Assembly (NCBI GenBank): GCA_005889405.1
Contig: VBFY01000067.1
Span: forward strand, 1 to 58,223
DNA from: Chloroflexota bacterium
GTDB lineage: Bacteria > Chloroflexota > Limnocylindria > P2-11E
Direction: 5' to 3'
Length of the DNA stretch: 58,223 nt
The stretch's first letter is position 1. Every line of letters begins with the position of its first letter. The translations under genes were made by a program, and so were the position numbers. A model generated the notes under the pieces. It saw only the letters and a program-made list of their open reading frames with translations. It was not told where the DNA came from and ran no database searches. Positions 42,224-50,667 of this stretch are shown piece by piece.

Positions 42224-42389
42224 TGTCGCGTCCCCGGGCGGCCAACTCTCTCGCTCGCCGCCGGCTACTGCGCCGTCGCGGAGCGAGACGGCAAGCAGCC
42301 CGCGAAGGCGAACGCCGAGCCGTAGGCCGGCCAGCCGGCTGGGCGCAGACGCTCGCTCGACAAGTTGCCGCCCCCAGGACGCGACACTA
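42221..42389 (+). repeat. Palindromic repeat element, copy 3, fills the allC-amidohydrolase gap
   Basis: The 169-bp stretch begins with the TAG stop of allC and ends directly before the next ATG. Outer arms TAGTGTCGCGTCC (42221-42233) and GGACGCGACACTA (42377-42389) are perfect; inner GGGCGGC(C)AACT pairs with AGTTGCCGCCC. The core begins at 42248 with CTCTCGCTCG and ends with the 27-bp segment 42334-42360, identical to the copy at 54378-54404. No ribosome site or promoter is obvious in this gap besides the element. Confidence 0.85.
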
Positions 42390-43712
42390 ATGGCGATCCT
42401 GCTTCGTGGCGGAACGCTCCTCCCGATGACCGGCGGCGCGCGCTCCTTCACCGGCGACGTGCTCGTGAGTGGCGCCCGTATCGCACAGATCGGCACGGTC
42501 GAGCAGATGCCACCCGACACGGAGGTCGTCGACTGCTCGGGCTGCTACCTCATGCCCGGGCTGGTGCAGACGCACGTGCACCTGGTGCAGACGATCTTTC
42601 GCGGGCTGGCGGAGGACCTCGGTCTCCTCGACTGGCTGCGCCGCTTCATCTGGCCGCTCGAAGCCGCGCACGACGAGGCATCGGTGCGCGCGTGCGTGCG
42701 GCTCGGCCTCGGCGAGCTCATCACCACCGGGACGACGACGATCCTCGACATGGGCACGACGCGCTGGGGCGACGTGGTCGCGGAGGAGCTGGTGCGGTCG
42801 GGTATCCGCGCGCGCTTCGGCCAGGCGATGATGGACACCGGCGACCGCGTTCCCGCCAACCTCGTCGAGAACACGCGGGACTCCCTTGACGCGAGCGCGG
42901 GCCTGCTGAAGCGGTGGAGCAAGGCCGGCGCGGGGCGCATCGGATATGCGTACGCGCCACGCTTCGCGCTCTCCTGCACCCGCGAGCTGCTCGAGGCGGT
43001 CGGGATGCTGGCGAAGTTGAGCGAACTGCTCGTGCATACGCACTCGAACGAGAGCGCCGAGGAGCGCTCCGCGGTCCAGGGCGTCACGGGGATGTCGCCC
43101 ATCGGCTACCTCGCCCAGGTCGGCATCGCGACACCCCGGACGGTGATCGCGCACGGCGTGCACGTCGATGACGCGGAGCTCGCCATCCTTCGCGAGAGCG
43201 GAAGCGCGGTGACGCACTGTCCGTCGTCGAATCTCAAGCTCGGCTCGGGCGTGGCGGATGTGGTTCGGCTGCGGCAGGCGCGCGTCACCGTCGGCATCGG
43301 CGCCGACGGCGCGGCCTGCAACAACCAGCTCGATGGCTTCGAGGAGGTTCGCCTCGCGACGCTCCTCGCGCGCACGCTGCGCGGGCAGGGCGCGCTCACC
43401 GCCGCCGACGCGCTCGTCATGGCGACGCGCGACGGCGCGCGTGCGCTGCACCTCGAGGCCGAGACCGGCACGCTCGAGGTCGGTCGGCGCGCGGACATCG
43501 TCATCATCGACAGCGAGCGGCTCGCCGGGCCGGGTGGCGACGTCGTTGCGCGGATCGTGTTCGGCGGTGGTTCGCGCGGTGTGCGCGACGTCCTGGTCGA
43601 CGGCACGCTGCTCGTGCGCGGCGGTGCGCCGCTTCTCTTCGATCCGGCGGAGGTCCGCGCGAAGGCCGCCGAAGCGTTACCCGCGCTGCTGGAGCGCGCG
43701 CAGGTCGCTTAG
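42390..43712 (+). CDS. TRZ/ATZ-type amidohydrolase, possible guanine or 8-oxoguanine deaminase
   Basis: The 440-residue protein belongs to the cytosine deaminase/chlorohydrolase branch: LMPGLVQTHVHLVQTIFRG with the HxH pair, ELLVHTHSNESAEE, IAHGVHVDDAEL, VTHCPSSNLKLGSG and GIGADGAACNN with the catalytic Asp. Such enzymes deaminate purine or triazine amino groups. In a purine-breakdown cluster, deamination of guanine or an oxidised guanine is likely. The precise substrate cannot be read from motifs. It is preceded by a palindromic repeat and ends with a 4-nt convergent overlap with a response regulator. Confidence 0.75.
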   Translation: MAILLRGGTLLPMTGGARSFTGDVLVSGARIAQIGTVEQMPPDTEVVDCSGCYLMPGLVQTHVHLVQTIFRGLAEDLGLLDWLRRFIWPLEAAHDEASVRACVRLGLGELITTGTTTILDMGTTRWGDVVAEELVRSGIRARFGQAMMDTGDRVPANLVENTRDSLDASAGLLKRWSKAGAGRIGYAYAPRFALSCTRELLEAVGMLAKLSELLVHTHSNESAEERSAVQGVTGMSPIGYLAQVGIATPRTVIAHGVHVDDAELAILRESGSAVTHCPSSNLKLGSGVADVVRLRQARVTVGIGADGAACNNQLDGFEEVRLATLLARTLRGQGALTAADALVMATRDGARALHLEAETGTLEVGRRADIVIIDSERLAGPGGDVVARIVFGGGSRGVRDVLVDGTLLVRGGAPLLFDPAEVRAKAAEALPALLERAQVA

Positions 43713-44107
43713 CTCGCCGCGGCTGCGTGCGTCGCCGCGGCGACGCGGTGGAGGAGCTGCGTGAACTCGAATGGCTTCGGGAGCGTCGCGTGTACGCCTG
43801 GAAGCTCGGTCCGCCTCGGCGCGACGGCGGACACAACGATCACCGGTGGATGTTCGCCGGGAAGATCGCGGAACCGCGCGTAGAACTCATAACCGTCCAT
43901 CACGGGCATCATGAGATCGAGCAGAATGACGTCGGGATCCCACGACAACCAGCGGAGCGCGTCGCTACCGTCGGTGGCGCACGCGCATTCATAGCCCTCT
44001 TCACGCAGGAGGATCGCGTAGAAGTCGCGCAGGTCCGCGACGTCTTCGACGATCAGCACTCGGACCGGTCCGGCTCGAGATCTCACCGCCGCATGATGGT
44101 CCTTCAC
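43709..44107 (-). CDS. Single-domain response regulator
   Basis: The 132-residue protein is a CheY-like receiver: acidic pair in VLIVEDVADLRDFY, phospho-acceptor Asp in VILLDLMMPVMDGYEF, the switch Ser in VIVVSAVAP, and Lys in LPKPFEF. No output domain is attached. GTG start. It is the last member of the minus-strand signalling cluster and lies 51 nt after the receiver-cyclase gene. Confidence 0.9.
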   Translation of the reverse strand: MKDHHAAVRSRAGPVRVLIVEDVADLRDFYAILLREEGYECACATDGSDALRWLSWDPDVILLDLMMPVMDGYEFYARFRDLPGEHPPVIVVSAVAPRRTELPGVHATLPKPFEFTQLLHRVAAATHAAAAS

Positions 44108-44158
44108 GCGCCCAATAGATAGGACGAGTTCAGAGCGGACTCGCGTAAGACCGCTGGC

Positions 44159-45286
44159 TCAGTCGACAGCCGGACGGGCCAGCGTACGCAGCGCGACGAC
44201 GTTGTACGCGGCCATCGGCCGCGAATAGCCCTTCAGGATGAGCTCTCCGACACTTTCCGAGTCGACGTCACTCTCGATCACGGCGAAAACACGCTGGCTC
44301 ACCAGGATCTGACCGGGTCTCGCTTCGGCAGAGAGGCGCTGCGCGAGGTTCGTTACATTGCCGACCGCGCCGTAGTCGTAGCGGCCCTCGAAACCGATGC
44401 GGCCGAGAGTCGCGTGCCCCATGGCGACGCCTGCGCCGAATCCGAGCTGGTGACCACGCTTCTGCCATTTCTCGAGCTGCTCGGCCATCCGCTCGCGCAC
44501 CCCGAGCGCTGTCCGCACGGCGCGCACCGCGTGGTCGTCCTGCGGTACCGGATCGTTGAACCAGACCATCACGCCGTCCCCCGCGAAATGCTCGAGCGTT
44601 CCTTCGTTGCGGAACACGGCAGCGCCCACCGCCGCGTGGTAGTCGCGAAGGACCGCGAGCGATTCCTCCGGCTCCGCGGTCTCCGAGAAGGCGGTGAAGC
44701 CGCGCAGATCGCAAAAGAGCACGCTGATCTCCCGGCGGTGCGGTTGCAGCAGCGACTCCTGTGACAGGACGAGCTCTGCGATCTGCGGCGAGAGGAAGCG
44801 TCGCAGCCGGCTGATGCGCTCGATCTCCTCGACCTGATCCCGCACGCGCCCCTCGAGCGACTGGTTCCATTCCGCCAGCTCCTGCGACTGTTGCTTGATG
44901 GTGTCGTGGTAGTCCTTGAGACGGAGAAGGGATCGCACGCGAGCAAGCAGCTCGAGCTGATTGAACGGCTTGGCGATGAAGTCGTCCGCCCCCGCTTCCA
45001 GCGCCTGCACCCGCTCCTGATCACCGCTCGCGGTGATCATCACGATCGGCAGGAAGCGGGTCGCCGGATCGTCTCGCAGCCGTCGGCACACGTCGTAGCC
45101 GTTCAGGTCAGGCATGAGGATGTCGAGCAGCACCAGGTCGGGGTGCTCGCGATGGACCGCCTCGAGCCCGGCCGTGCCGGATTGGGCGGTGACAAGCTGG
45201 TACCCGCGGGGGCCAAGGATCGCCTCGAGCAGCCGAAGGTTCTCGGGCGTGTCGTCGACGGCGAGGATCTTCTGAAGTCTCTTCAT
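44159..45286 (-). CDS. Receiver-class III nucleotide cyclase
   Basis: The 375-residue protein has an N-terminal receiver (KILAVDDTPENLRLLE; LVLLDILMPDLNGYDV with the Asp; MITASGD; AKPFNQLELL). A coiled-coil link follows (residues about 125-170), then a class III adenylate/guanylate cyclase domain (ISVLFCDLRGFTAFSE; HFAGDGVMVWFND; YDYGAVGNVTNLAQRL). Two metal-binding Asp and the Asn/Arg pair are kept, but the purine-selecting Lys position is replaced (EHFAGDG). Phosphorylation by the neighbouring kinase probably controls the cyclase. It overlaps the preceding receiver gene by 4 nt. Confidence 0.92.
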   Translation of the reverse strand: MKRLQKILAVDDTPENLRLLEAILGPRGYQLVTAQSGTAGLEAVHREHPDLVLLDILMPDLNGYDVCRRLRDDPATRFLPIVMITASGDQERVQALEAGADDFIAKPFNQLELLARVRSLLRLKDYHDTIKQQSQELAEWNQSLEGRVRDQVEEIERISRLRRFLSPQIAELVLSQESLLQPHRREISVLFCDLRGFTAFSETAEPEESLAVLRDYHAAVGAAVFRNEGTLEHFAGDGVMVWFNDPVPQDDHAVRAVRTALGVRERMAEQLEKWQKRGHQLGFGAGVAMGHATLGRIGFEGRYDYGAVGNVTNLAQRLSAEARPGQILVSQRVFAVIESDVDSESVGELILKGYSRPMAAYNVVALRTLARPAVD

Positions 45287-45660
45287 TTGCGGCCCACTCT
45301 GATGTGACCGCGGATCAGCTCCGGAAACGTCTTCACATCGATGGGCTTGGTGATGAAGCCGTCGAACCCCGCCCCCTCGAAGCGCTCGCGGTCCTCCTTC
45401 ATCACCGACGCCGTCATCGCGACGATCGGTATGGCCGAGGTCGCCGCGTCGGCACGCAGCTTCTGCAGCGCGCTGACGCCGTCCATCCCGGGCAGCTGGA
45501 TGTCCATCAGGATCAGGTGCGGCTTGTGCGCGATCGCCAGTGGTATGCCGTCTTCGGCGCTGGTCGCCTCGATGGTGTCGAAGCCGTGATAACGGAGCAG
45601 GTCGCGGGCGAGCTTCAGGTTCTTGTCGTTGTCCTCGACGATGAGCACGAGGTCTTTCAC
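45283..45660 (-). CDS. Single-domain response regulator (DivK/CheY-like)
   Basis: The 125-residue receiver has VLIVEDNDKNLKLARDLL-type acidic pair, Asp in LILMDIQLPGMDGVSAL, the Thr/Ser in IVAMTASVM, and Lys in ITKPIDVKTF. No DNA-binding part. It overlaps both the histidine kinase stop and the cyclase start by 4 nt each, so it is made with them and likely shares the same phosphate. Confidence 0.92.
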   Translation of the reverse strand: MKDLVLIVEDNDKNLKLARDLLRYHGFDTIEATSAEDGIPLAIAHKPHLILMDIQLPGMDGVSALQKLRADAATSAIPIVAMTASVMKEDRERFEGAGFDGFITKPIDVKTFPELIRGHIRVGRK

Positions 45661-48600
45661 GCGTTCACCGGGACGGCGCGTCGGAGCGGTAGGGTGAACG
45701 CGAACGTGCTGCCCTTTCCAGGCGAGCTCTCGAGCCAGATCCGCCCGCCGTGAAGCTCGACGAAGCGCTTCGTGAGCGTCAACCCGAGCCCGGTGCCCTC
45801 GCGTGATCGCTCGCGTCCGGCCTGGCGGAACTCCTCGAAGATGCGCTCCTGATCGTTCGCGGCGACGCCGATCCCGGTGTCCCGAACCTCGACTCGAATG
45901 TCACCGTTCTCCGCGCGCACGTTGACGTCGACCCGGCCCCCGTCCGGCGTGAACTTCACCGCGTTGCTGAGCAGGTTGTAGAGGATCTGCTTCACCTTGC
46001 GTTCATCGGCCTCGATCGAGCCGACGTCGGCCGCGACGACCGCGGCCAGCTCGATGCGGTGGCGCATCGCTCGCTCGCGGACGATCGTTAGGCCGCTCTC
46101 GAGCGCGTCTCGAAGCGCGAACGTCGAAACCTCGAGCTCCATGCGCCCGGCCTCGATCTTCGACAGATCGAGGATGTCGTTGATGAGCGAGAGCAGATGC
46201 TGACCAGAGCCGAGGACGTCGGTCAGATATTCGCGCTGCTTGTCGTTCACGTCACCGAAGATGCCCTGCAACAGGACTTCCGAGAAGCCGATGATCGCGT
46301 TGAGTGGCGTTCGCAGCTCATGCGACATGTTGGCGAGGAACTCGCTCTTGTGGCGGTTGGCTATCTCGAGCTGCCGGCTCTTGTCCTGGATCTCGCTGAA
46401 CAGCCTCACGTTCTGGATGGCGATCGCGGCCTGGTCGGCGAAGGTCTCCACGACCTTGACCTCGCGGTCCGAGAAGCGCCGAACGGTCCGGCGCGCGACG
46501 AGGATCACGCCGATCGCGTCCCCTTCGACGAGTAGCGGCACAGCCAGCACGGTTCGTGACCCGGTGGCCTTCGGCACCCGCGACTCCTCGAACAGCTCTT
46601 TGTCGAGCGTGATGTCCTCGAGGTGGATCGTGCGGCGATCGACGAAAGCGCGTCCGGCGATGCTCGTGCCCATCACCGTGAAGCGGTCGACAGTGCGGAT
46701 CCCAGCGAGGCTCGCGAACACGCTCCGATCGCCGTCGCTCGCGTAACGGGCTCCACCCACGATCTGGTCGCCGTCGCGCCTGATCATCCAGGCCAGGTCC
46801 GCGTCGGCCAGCCGCGCGGCGTTCTCGACCACCGTATCGAGGATCGGGTCCAGCTCGAATGCGGAGCGGCTGATCGTCTTGAGCACCTCGCCGACCGCGG
46901 TCTGCTGCCCTAAGGCTTCCTTCGTCTCGTTGAACAGGCGCACGTTCTCGATCGCGATCGCGGCCTGATCGGCGAACGTCTGCACAAGCTCGATCTCGCG
47001 GTCGGTGTACGGTCGGACCTCGTAGCGGGCGAGGACCATGCCACCGATGGTGTGACCCTCGCGAAGCATCGGAACTCCGATGACCGTCCGCGAGTCGGTA
47101 AGCCGAGCCACGAGCGATCCCCTGAGCCGCACGTCGTCCTTCACGTCCCGGACGTGTAGGGTCCGGCCTTCGCTAAGCGTGACGCCCATCACACCGCTGC
47201 CGATCCCTACCGGGACCCAGCCGCCACCCAGATGACCCGGGCGTCTCTGCTTGGCCAGCTCCTCCCGAACGTGTTCCGGGAACGCCGTGCTGTACGCGAC
47301 GGTCATGAACTGGTCACCCTCGGCGCGCGACAACCAGCCAATGTCAGCGCCAGCCAATCGCACGGCGTTGTTGAGCACGATATCCAGGACCGGTTGAAGG
47401 TCGAACACCGAGCGGCTGATGGTCTTCAGCACATCGGCGACCGCGGTCTGCTGCTCGAGCGCTTCCTTCGTCGCGACGAAGAGACGCGTGTTCTCGATCG
47501 CGATCGCGGCCTGATCGGCGAACGTCCGAACGAGCTCGATCTGGCGGTCGGTGAACGGTCGAACCTCGTTCCGCGTCAGAGCGAACACACCGATGACCTT
47601 GCCGTCACGCAGCAGCGGGACGCCGAGGAGCGTTCTGAATCCGCCGGCTTGCTGCATGTCGGTGACTGTGTACTCCGGATCTTCCAGAGCGTCGGCGATC
47701 TGCACGACGCGGCCCTCGAGCGCGGTCCGGCCCACGAGGCTCCCGCGCTCGGGCGTGCGCACCTCCTGACGCATGAAAGCGATGTAGTCCGGCGGCAACG
47801 AGCCGGCGCTCCAATACGATCGGGTCCGGTAGAGACCCTCCTCCAGCGTGCTGATCGATCCATCGCGGGCGTCGCACAGCCTGACCGCGCGCTCCACGAC
47901 GGTGTCCAGCACCGGCTGAAGATCGAATGCGGAGCGACCGATCGTCTGAAGGACGTCGCTGATCGAAGTCTGCCGCGCGAGCGCCTCCTTCGTCTCGTTG
48001 AAGAGACGCACGTTCTCGATCGCGATGGCAGCCTGATCCGCGAACGTGCGCAGCAGCTCTATCTGCCCCTCGGTGAACGGCTTCACCGTCGTGCGCCGGA
48101 GTGCGATCGCTCCCAACGCGACGCCTTCTCGGAACATCGGTGCCGCGAGGACCGTCCGCTGTCCCACCTCACGCGCGCGGCGAACCCCGGTCGGGTACTC
48201 CTCCTCGGTCTCGCCCAGCATGTCCTCGACGTGCACCATGCGGCGCTCGACGATCGCTCGCCCCCGTACGGAACCTCGGTCCACCGGCCAGGGCGGCAAT
48301 GCTCCGCTCATCGGTCCGTAGTGGGCGACCTGCTCGAGGAGGCCGTCCGCGCGCACCAACGCGACGCCGCAGTCCTCAGCGGCGCAGAAGCGCGCCGCGT
48401 TCCGAGCGATCGCGTCGAGCACTGGCTGACGATCGGCCGGAGAGCTTGCCATCGTGCGCAGCACGTCACCCAGCGCCGTCTGCCTCTCGAGAGCCTCCCT
48501 CGTCTCGTTGAACAGCCTGGTGTTCTCGATCGCGATGACAGCCTGATCGGCGAAGGTGCTCATGAGGTCAATCTGCTTCTTCGTGAACGCGACGGGTGCG

Positions 48601-50600
48601 CTCCGCCACAGGCCGATCAGCCCGATCAGCTCGCCCTTGCTGAACATCGGAACGTTCAGCATCGCGCGGTATCCGACCAGCCGCTGCCCCGCGCTATAGG
48701 TGTACTCGTGGTCCGCGAGCACGTCGGGGATCTGGATCGCGCGACGCTCGGCGACGACCCGACCACTGAGCGAGCCGCGGTGAGGCGCCACCGGGACCGG
48801 GTCGGAATTCGTGTACTCCACGAATGCCGCGGGGACTTTGTATCCCGCCCGGAGCTTGAAGAAGCCCCCTTCGACGACATAGATGAATGCCATGTCCGCC
48901 TCACACAACCGCGCACCACTCTCCACGATGGCGTCCAAAGTCGGCTGCTGATCCGCGGGGGAGCGGCTGATCACGTTCAAGATGGCACTCGTTGCGGTCT
49001 GTCGCTCCAGCGCCTCCTTGGTCTCATTGAAGAGGCGCACGTTCTCCATCGCGATCGCGGCTTGGTCGGCGAACGTCTCGATCATCTGGAGCTCGCGTTC
49101 GTTGAATGGCTGCGGCAGGTTGTGCATCACGCCGAGGACACCGATCGCCTTGCCGTCACGCATGAGAGGCGTCGCCAGACGCGTGCGTGGGCCATCCTGC
49201 GGGAGGTCGGGATGGTCTCGAGCGTCAGCGATGTACTGGCGCTTTCCGGTCAACAGCGCGCGACCGATGACCGTCTCGTCCGTTACCGGGATCCGGGTGC
49301 CTCGCACCATCGACGCCGGGAGCACTGGCCCGTACTGGGCCAGCACGACGGCCTCATCGCCCTCACGCACGGATATCGATGCTGAATCAGCACCGCCGAG
49401 CGCTGCCGCGCGCTCGACGATGGTCTGAAGGACGGCATCCAGGTCAAAGGCGGAGTGGCTGATCGTCCGGAGCACGTCGCTGAGAGCGGTCTGCTGGTCG
49501 AGCGACTCTTTCGTCTCGTTGAAGAGGCGAGCATTCTCCATCGCGATCGTCGCCTGGTCGGCGAACGTCTGGACCAGCCGGATGTCCGCGTCGGAGAACG
49601 GCCGCCGTTCATTCCGGGCAACGCCGATCGCACCGACCACGTCGCCGTCACGAAGGATCGGCACGCCGAGCACCGTGTGGACCCCATGCTCGCGGTTCGA
49701 TGGCCAGTCGTAGTTCGGATCTTCGAACAGATCCGGGATGTGCACGACGCCGCGGCTTAGCGCGACCCGGCCGATGAGAGTGCGGTCCGTGATCGTCGTG
49801 GGGTGGGAGCGCTCGTACTCGGTCAGCGCTGGGGTGCCGCCGTGCGAGGCGATCAGCTGGAACACGTCGCCCTCGCGGCGGAACAGATAGCCCCAGTCGC
49901 CGCGACAGAGCTTCGTCGCGTTCTCGACGACGACATCGAATACCGCCTGAAGATCGAACGCCGATCGGCTGATCGTCTTGAGGACGTCGGCAGTCGCGGT
50001 CTGCTGCTCGAGCGCCTCTTTCGTTTCGTTGAAGAGGCGCACGTTCTCGATCGCGATCGCTGCCTGGCGCGAGAACGTCTCGAGGATCTCGATCTCACGC
50101 GCGCTGAACACCGCGACGTTGAACCGCCGCACGATGATGATCCCTTCGACTTCCGCGTCGCGCATGATCGGGACGCCGAGAAGGGTCTGCGGGATCTTGG
50201 TCGGCGCACTGGCGGGGTCGTAGTCGGGATCGGCGCTGACATCCTCGATCTGGACCGTCTTGCGTGCCAGGAGGACGCGACCGGTGAGGCTCCCCGTACC
50301 GGGCTGGAAGGTGCGGCCAGCGTAATAGCGCTCGTACTCATCGAGCCCGATCTCGAACCGACCGGCGCTCCCCAAGATCTCGTAGCCGGTCGCCGCATCG
50401 CGGCGTATCACGGACGCGTTGTCGGCCCGGCAGAGCCGCACTGCGTTCTCCGCGATCGTCTGCAGCACCCTTTGCAGATCGAAGCCGGAGGCGCTCATCG
50501 CCTCGAGCACCTCGCGGGTCGCGGCCTGCTGCTCGCGCGCGCTGGCCAGCGCGGCTGCGATGTCGTTGTCGTTCGAGCCGCGCGACCTGGCTGCCTTCAA
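45657..50600 (-). CDS. Sensor histidine kinase with eight tandem GAF domains
   Basis: The 1647-residue protein has no membrane helix. Residues about 20-1400 hold eight GAF domains of about 173 residues, each ending with (D)QAAIAIENVRLFNETKEAL and a QQTA..DVLKTISRSAFDL linker that starts the next one. The kinase part has the phospho-His in FLANMSHELRTPLNAIIGFS and an ATPase domain with N box (LYNLLSNAVKFTPDGG), DTGIGV and GTGLGLTLTKRF. The start is TTG with GGGGAGGAAG before it. GAF domains bind small ligands or sense light or redox state; the ligand is unknown. It is divergent from the xanthine dehydrogenase genes. Confidence 0.94.
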   Translation of the reverse strand: MKAARSRGSNDNDIAAALASAREQQAATREVLEAMSASGFDLQRVLQTIAENAVRLCRADNASVIRRDAATGYEILGSAGRFEIGLDEYERYYAGRTFQPGTGSLTGRVLLARKTVQIEDVSADPDYDPASAPTKIPQTLLGVPIMRDAEVEGIIIVRRFNVAVFSAREIEILETFSRQAAIAIENVRLFNETKEALEQQTATADVLKTISRSAFDLQAVFDVVVENATKLCRGDWGYLFRREGDVFQLIASHGGTPALTEYERSHPTTITDRTLIGRVALSRGVVHIPDLFEDPNYDWPSNREHGVHTVLGVPILRDGDVVGAIGVARNERRPFSDADIRLVQTFADQATIAMENARLFNETKESLDQQTALSDVLRTISHSAFDLDAVLQTIVERAAALGGADSASISVREGDEAVVLAQYGPVLPASMVRGTRIPVTDETVIGRALLTGKRQYIADARDHPDLPQDGPRTRLATPLMRDGKAIGVLGVMHNLPQPFNERELQMIETFADQAAIAMENVRLFNETKEALERQTATSAILNVISRSPADQQPTLDAIVESGARLCEADMAFIYVVEGGFFKLRAGYKVPAAFVEYTNSDPVPVAPHRGSLSGRVVAERRAIQIPDVLADHEYTYSAGQRLVGYRAMLNVPMFSKGELIGLIGLWRSAPVAFTKKQIDLMSTFADQAVIAIENTRLFNETREALERQTALGDVLRTMASSPADRQPVLDAIARNAARFCAAEDCGVALVRADGLLEQVAHYGPMSGALPPWPVDRGSVRGRAIVERRMVHVEDMLGETEEEYPTGVRRAREVGQRTVLAAPMFREGVALGAIALRRTTVKPFTEGQIELLRTFADQAAIAIENVRLFNETKEALARQTSISDVLQTIGRSAFDLQPVLDTVVERAVRLCDARDGSISTLEEGLYRTRSYWSAGSLPPDYIAFMRQEVRTPERGSLVGRTALEGRVVQIADALEDPEYTVTDMQQAGGFRTLLGVPLLRDGKVIGVFALTRNEVRPFTDRQIELVRTFADQAAIAIENTRLFVATKEALEQQTAVADVLKTISRSVFDLQPVLDIVLNNAVRLAGADIGWLSRAEGDQFMTVAYSTAFPEHVREELAKQRRPGHLGGGWVPVGIGSGVMGVTLSEGRTLHVRDVKDDVRLRGSLVARLTDSRTVIGVPMLREGHTIGGMVLARYEVRPYTDREIELVQTFADQAAIAIENVRLFNETKEALGQQTAVGEVLKTISRSAFELDPILDTVVENAARLADADLAWMIRRDGDQIVGGARYASDGDRSVFASLAGIRTVDRFTVMGTSIAGRAFVDRRTIHLEDITLDKELFEESRVPKATGSRTVLAVPLLVEGDAIGVILVARRTVRRFSDREVKVVETFADQAAIAIQNVRLFSEIQDKSRQLEIANRHKSEFLANMSHELRTPLNAIIGFSEVLLQGIFGDVNDKQREYLTDVLGSGQHLLSLINDILDLSKIEAGRMELEVSTFALRDALESGLTIVRERAMRHRIELAAVVAADVGSIEADERKVKQILYNLLSNAVKFTPDGGRVDVNVRAENGDIRVEVRDTGIGVAANDQERIFEEFRQAGRERSREGTGLGLTLTKRFVELHGGRIWLESSPGKGSTFAFTLPLRRAVPVNA
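46385..50543 (-). repeat. Eight tandem GAF-coding repeats inside the histidine kinase gene
   Basis: About 520-bp units recur eight times in head-to-tail order, readable as repeated QTA...DVL.TISRSAFDL linkers and repeated AIAIENVRLFNETKEAL ends. The linkers are the most similar parts; the ligand pockets between them differ, for example VRRFNVAVFS, VARNERRPFS and LWRSAPVAFT before the final helix. This suggests duplication followed by divergence in ligand choice. Confidence 0.85.
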
Positions 50601-50615
50601 GCCTTCCTCCCCACG

Positions 50616-50629
50616 AGCATGGTCATGCT
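50616..50629. promoter_or_regulatory. Dyad overlapping the kinase -10 in the divergent kinase/xdh gap
   Basis: AGCATGGTCATGCT has 6-bp perfect arms around GT. On the minus strand TAGCAT at 50625-50630 is the likely -10 of the kinase gene, so a protein on this dyad would block it. On the plus strand it is about 27 bp upstream of the -10 for the xdh genes. The binding protein is unknown. Confidence 0.45.
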
Positions 50630-50655
50630 AGGCGTCCGGGTGCAAGCCTGAAAGC

Positions 50656-50661
50656 CATAAT
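50656..50661 (+). promoter_or_regulatory. -10 box of the xanthine dehydrogenase operon, leaderless spacing
   Basis: CATAAT is followed by exactly 6 nt and the GTG start at 50668. The layout is the same as at 23899 and 55645 in this window. Confidence 0.5.
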
Positions 50662-50667
50662 CCGCGC

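Noticed and set aside
42223-42389. N-terminal extension of the amidohydrolase through the palindromic repeat
   Set aside because: The frame is open across the element, but the family start MAILLRGGTLLPM lies exactly at the ATG after it and nothing upstream resembles the family.
46385-50543. Regularly spaced repeats as a CRISPR-like array
   Set aside because: The repeats are about 520-bp protein-coding GAF units in one frame, not short repeats with spacers. No CRISPR array or cas gene is present in the window.
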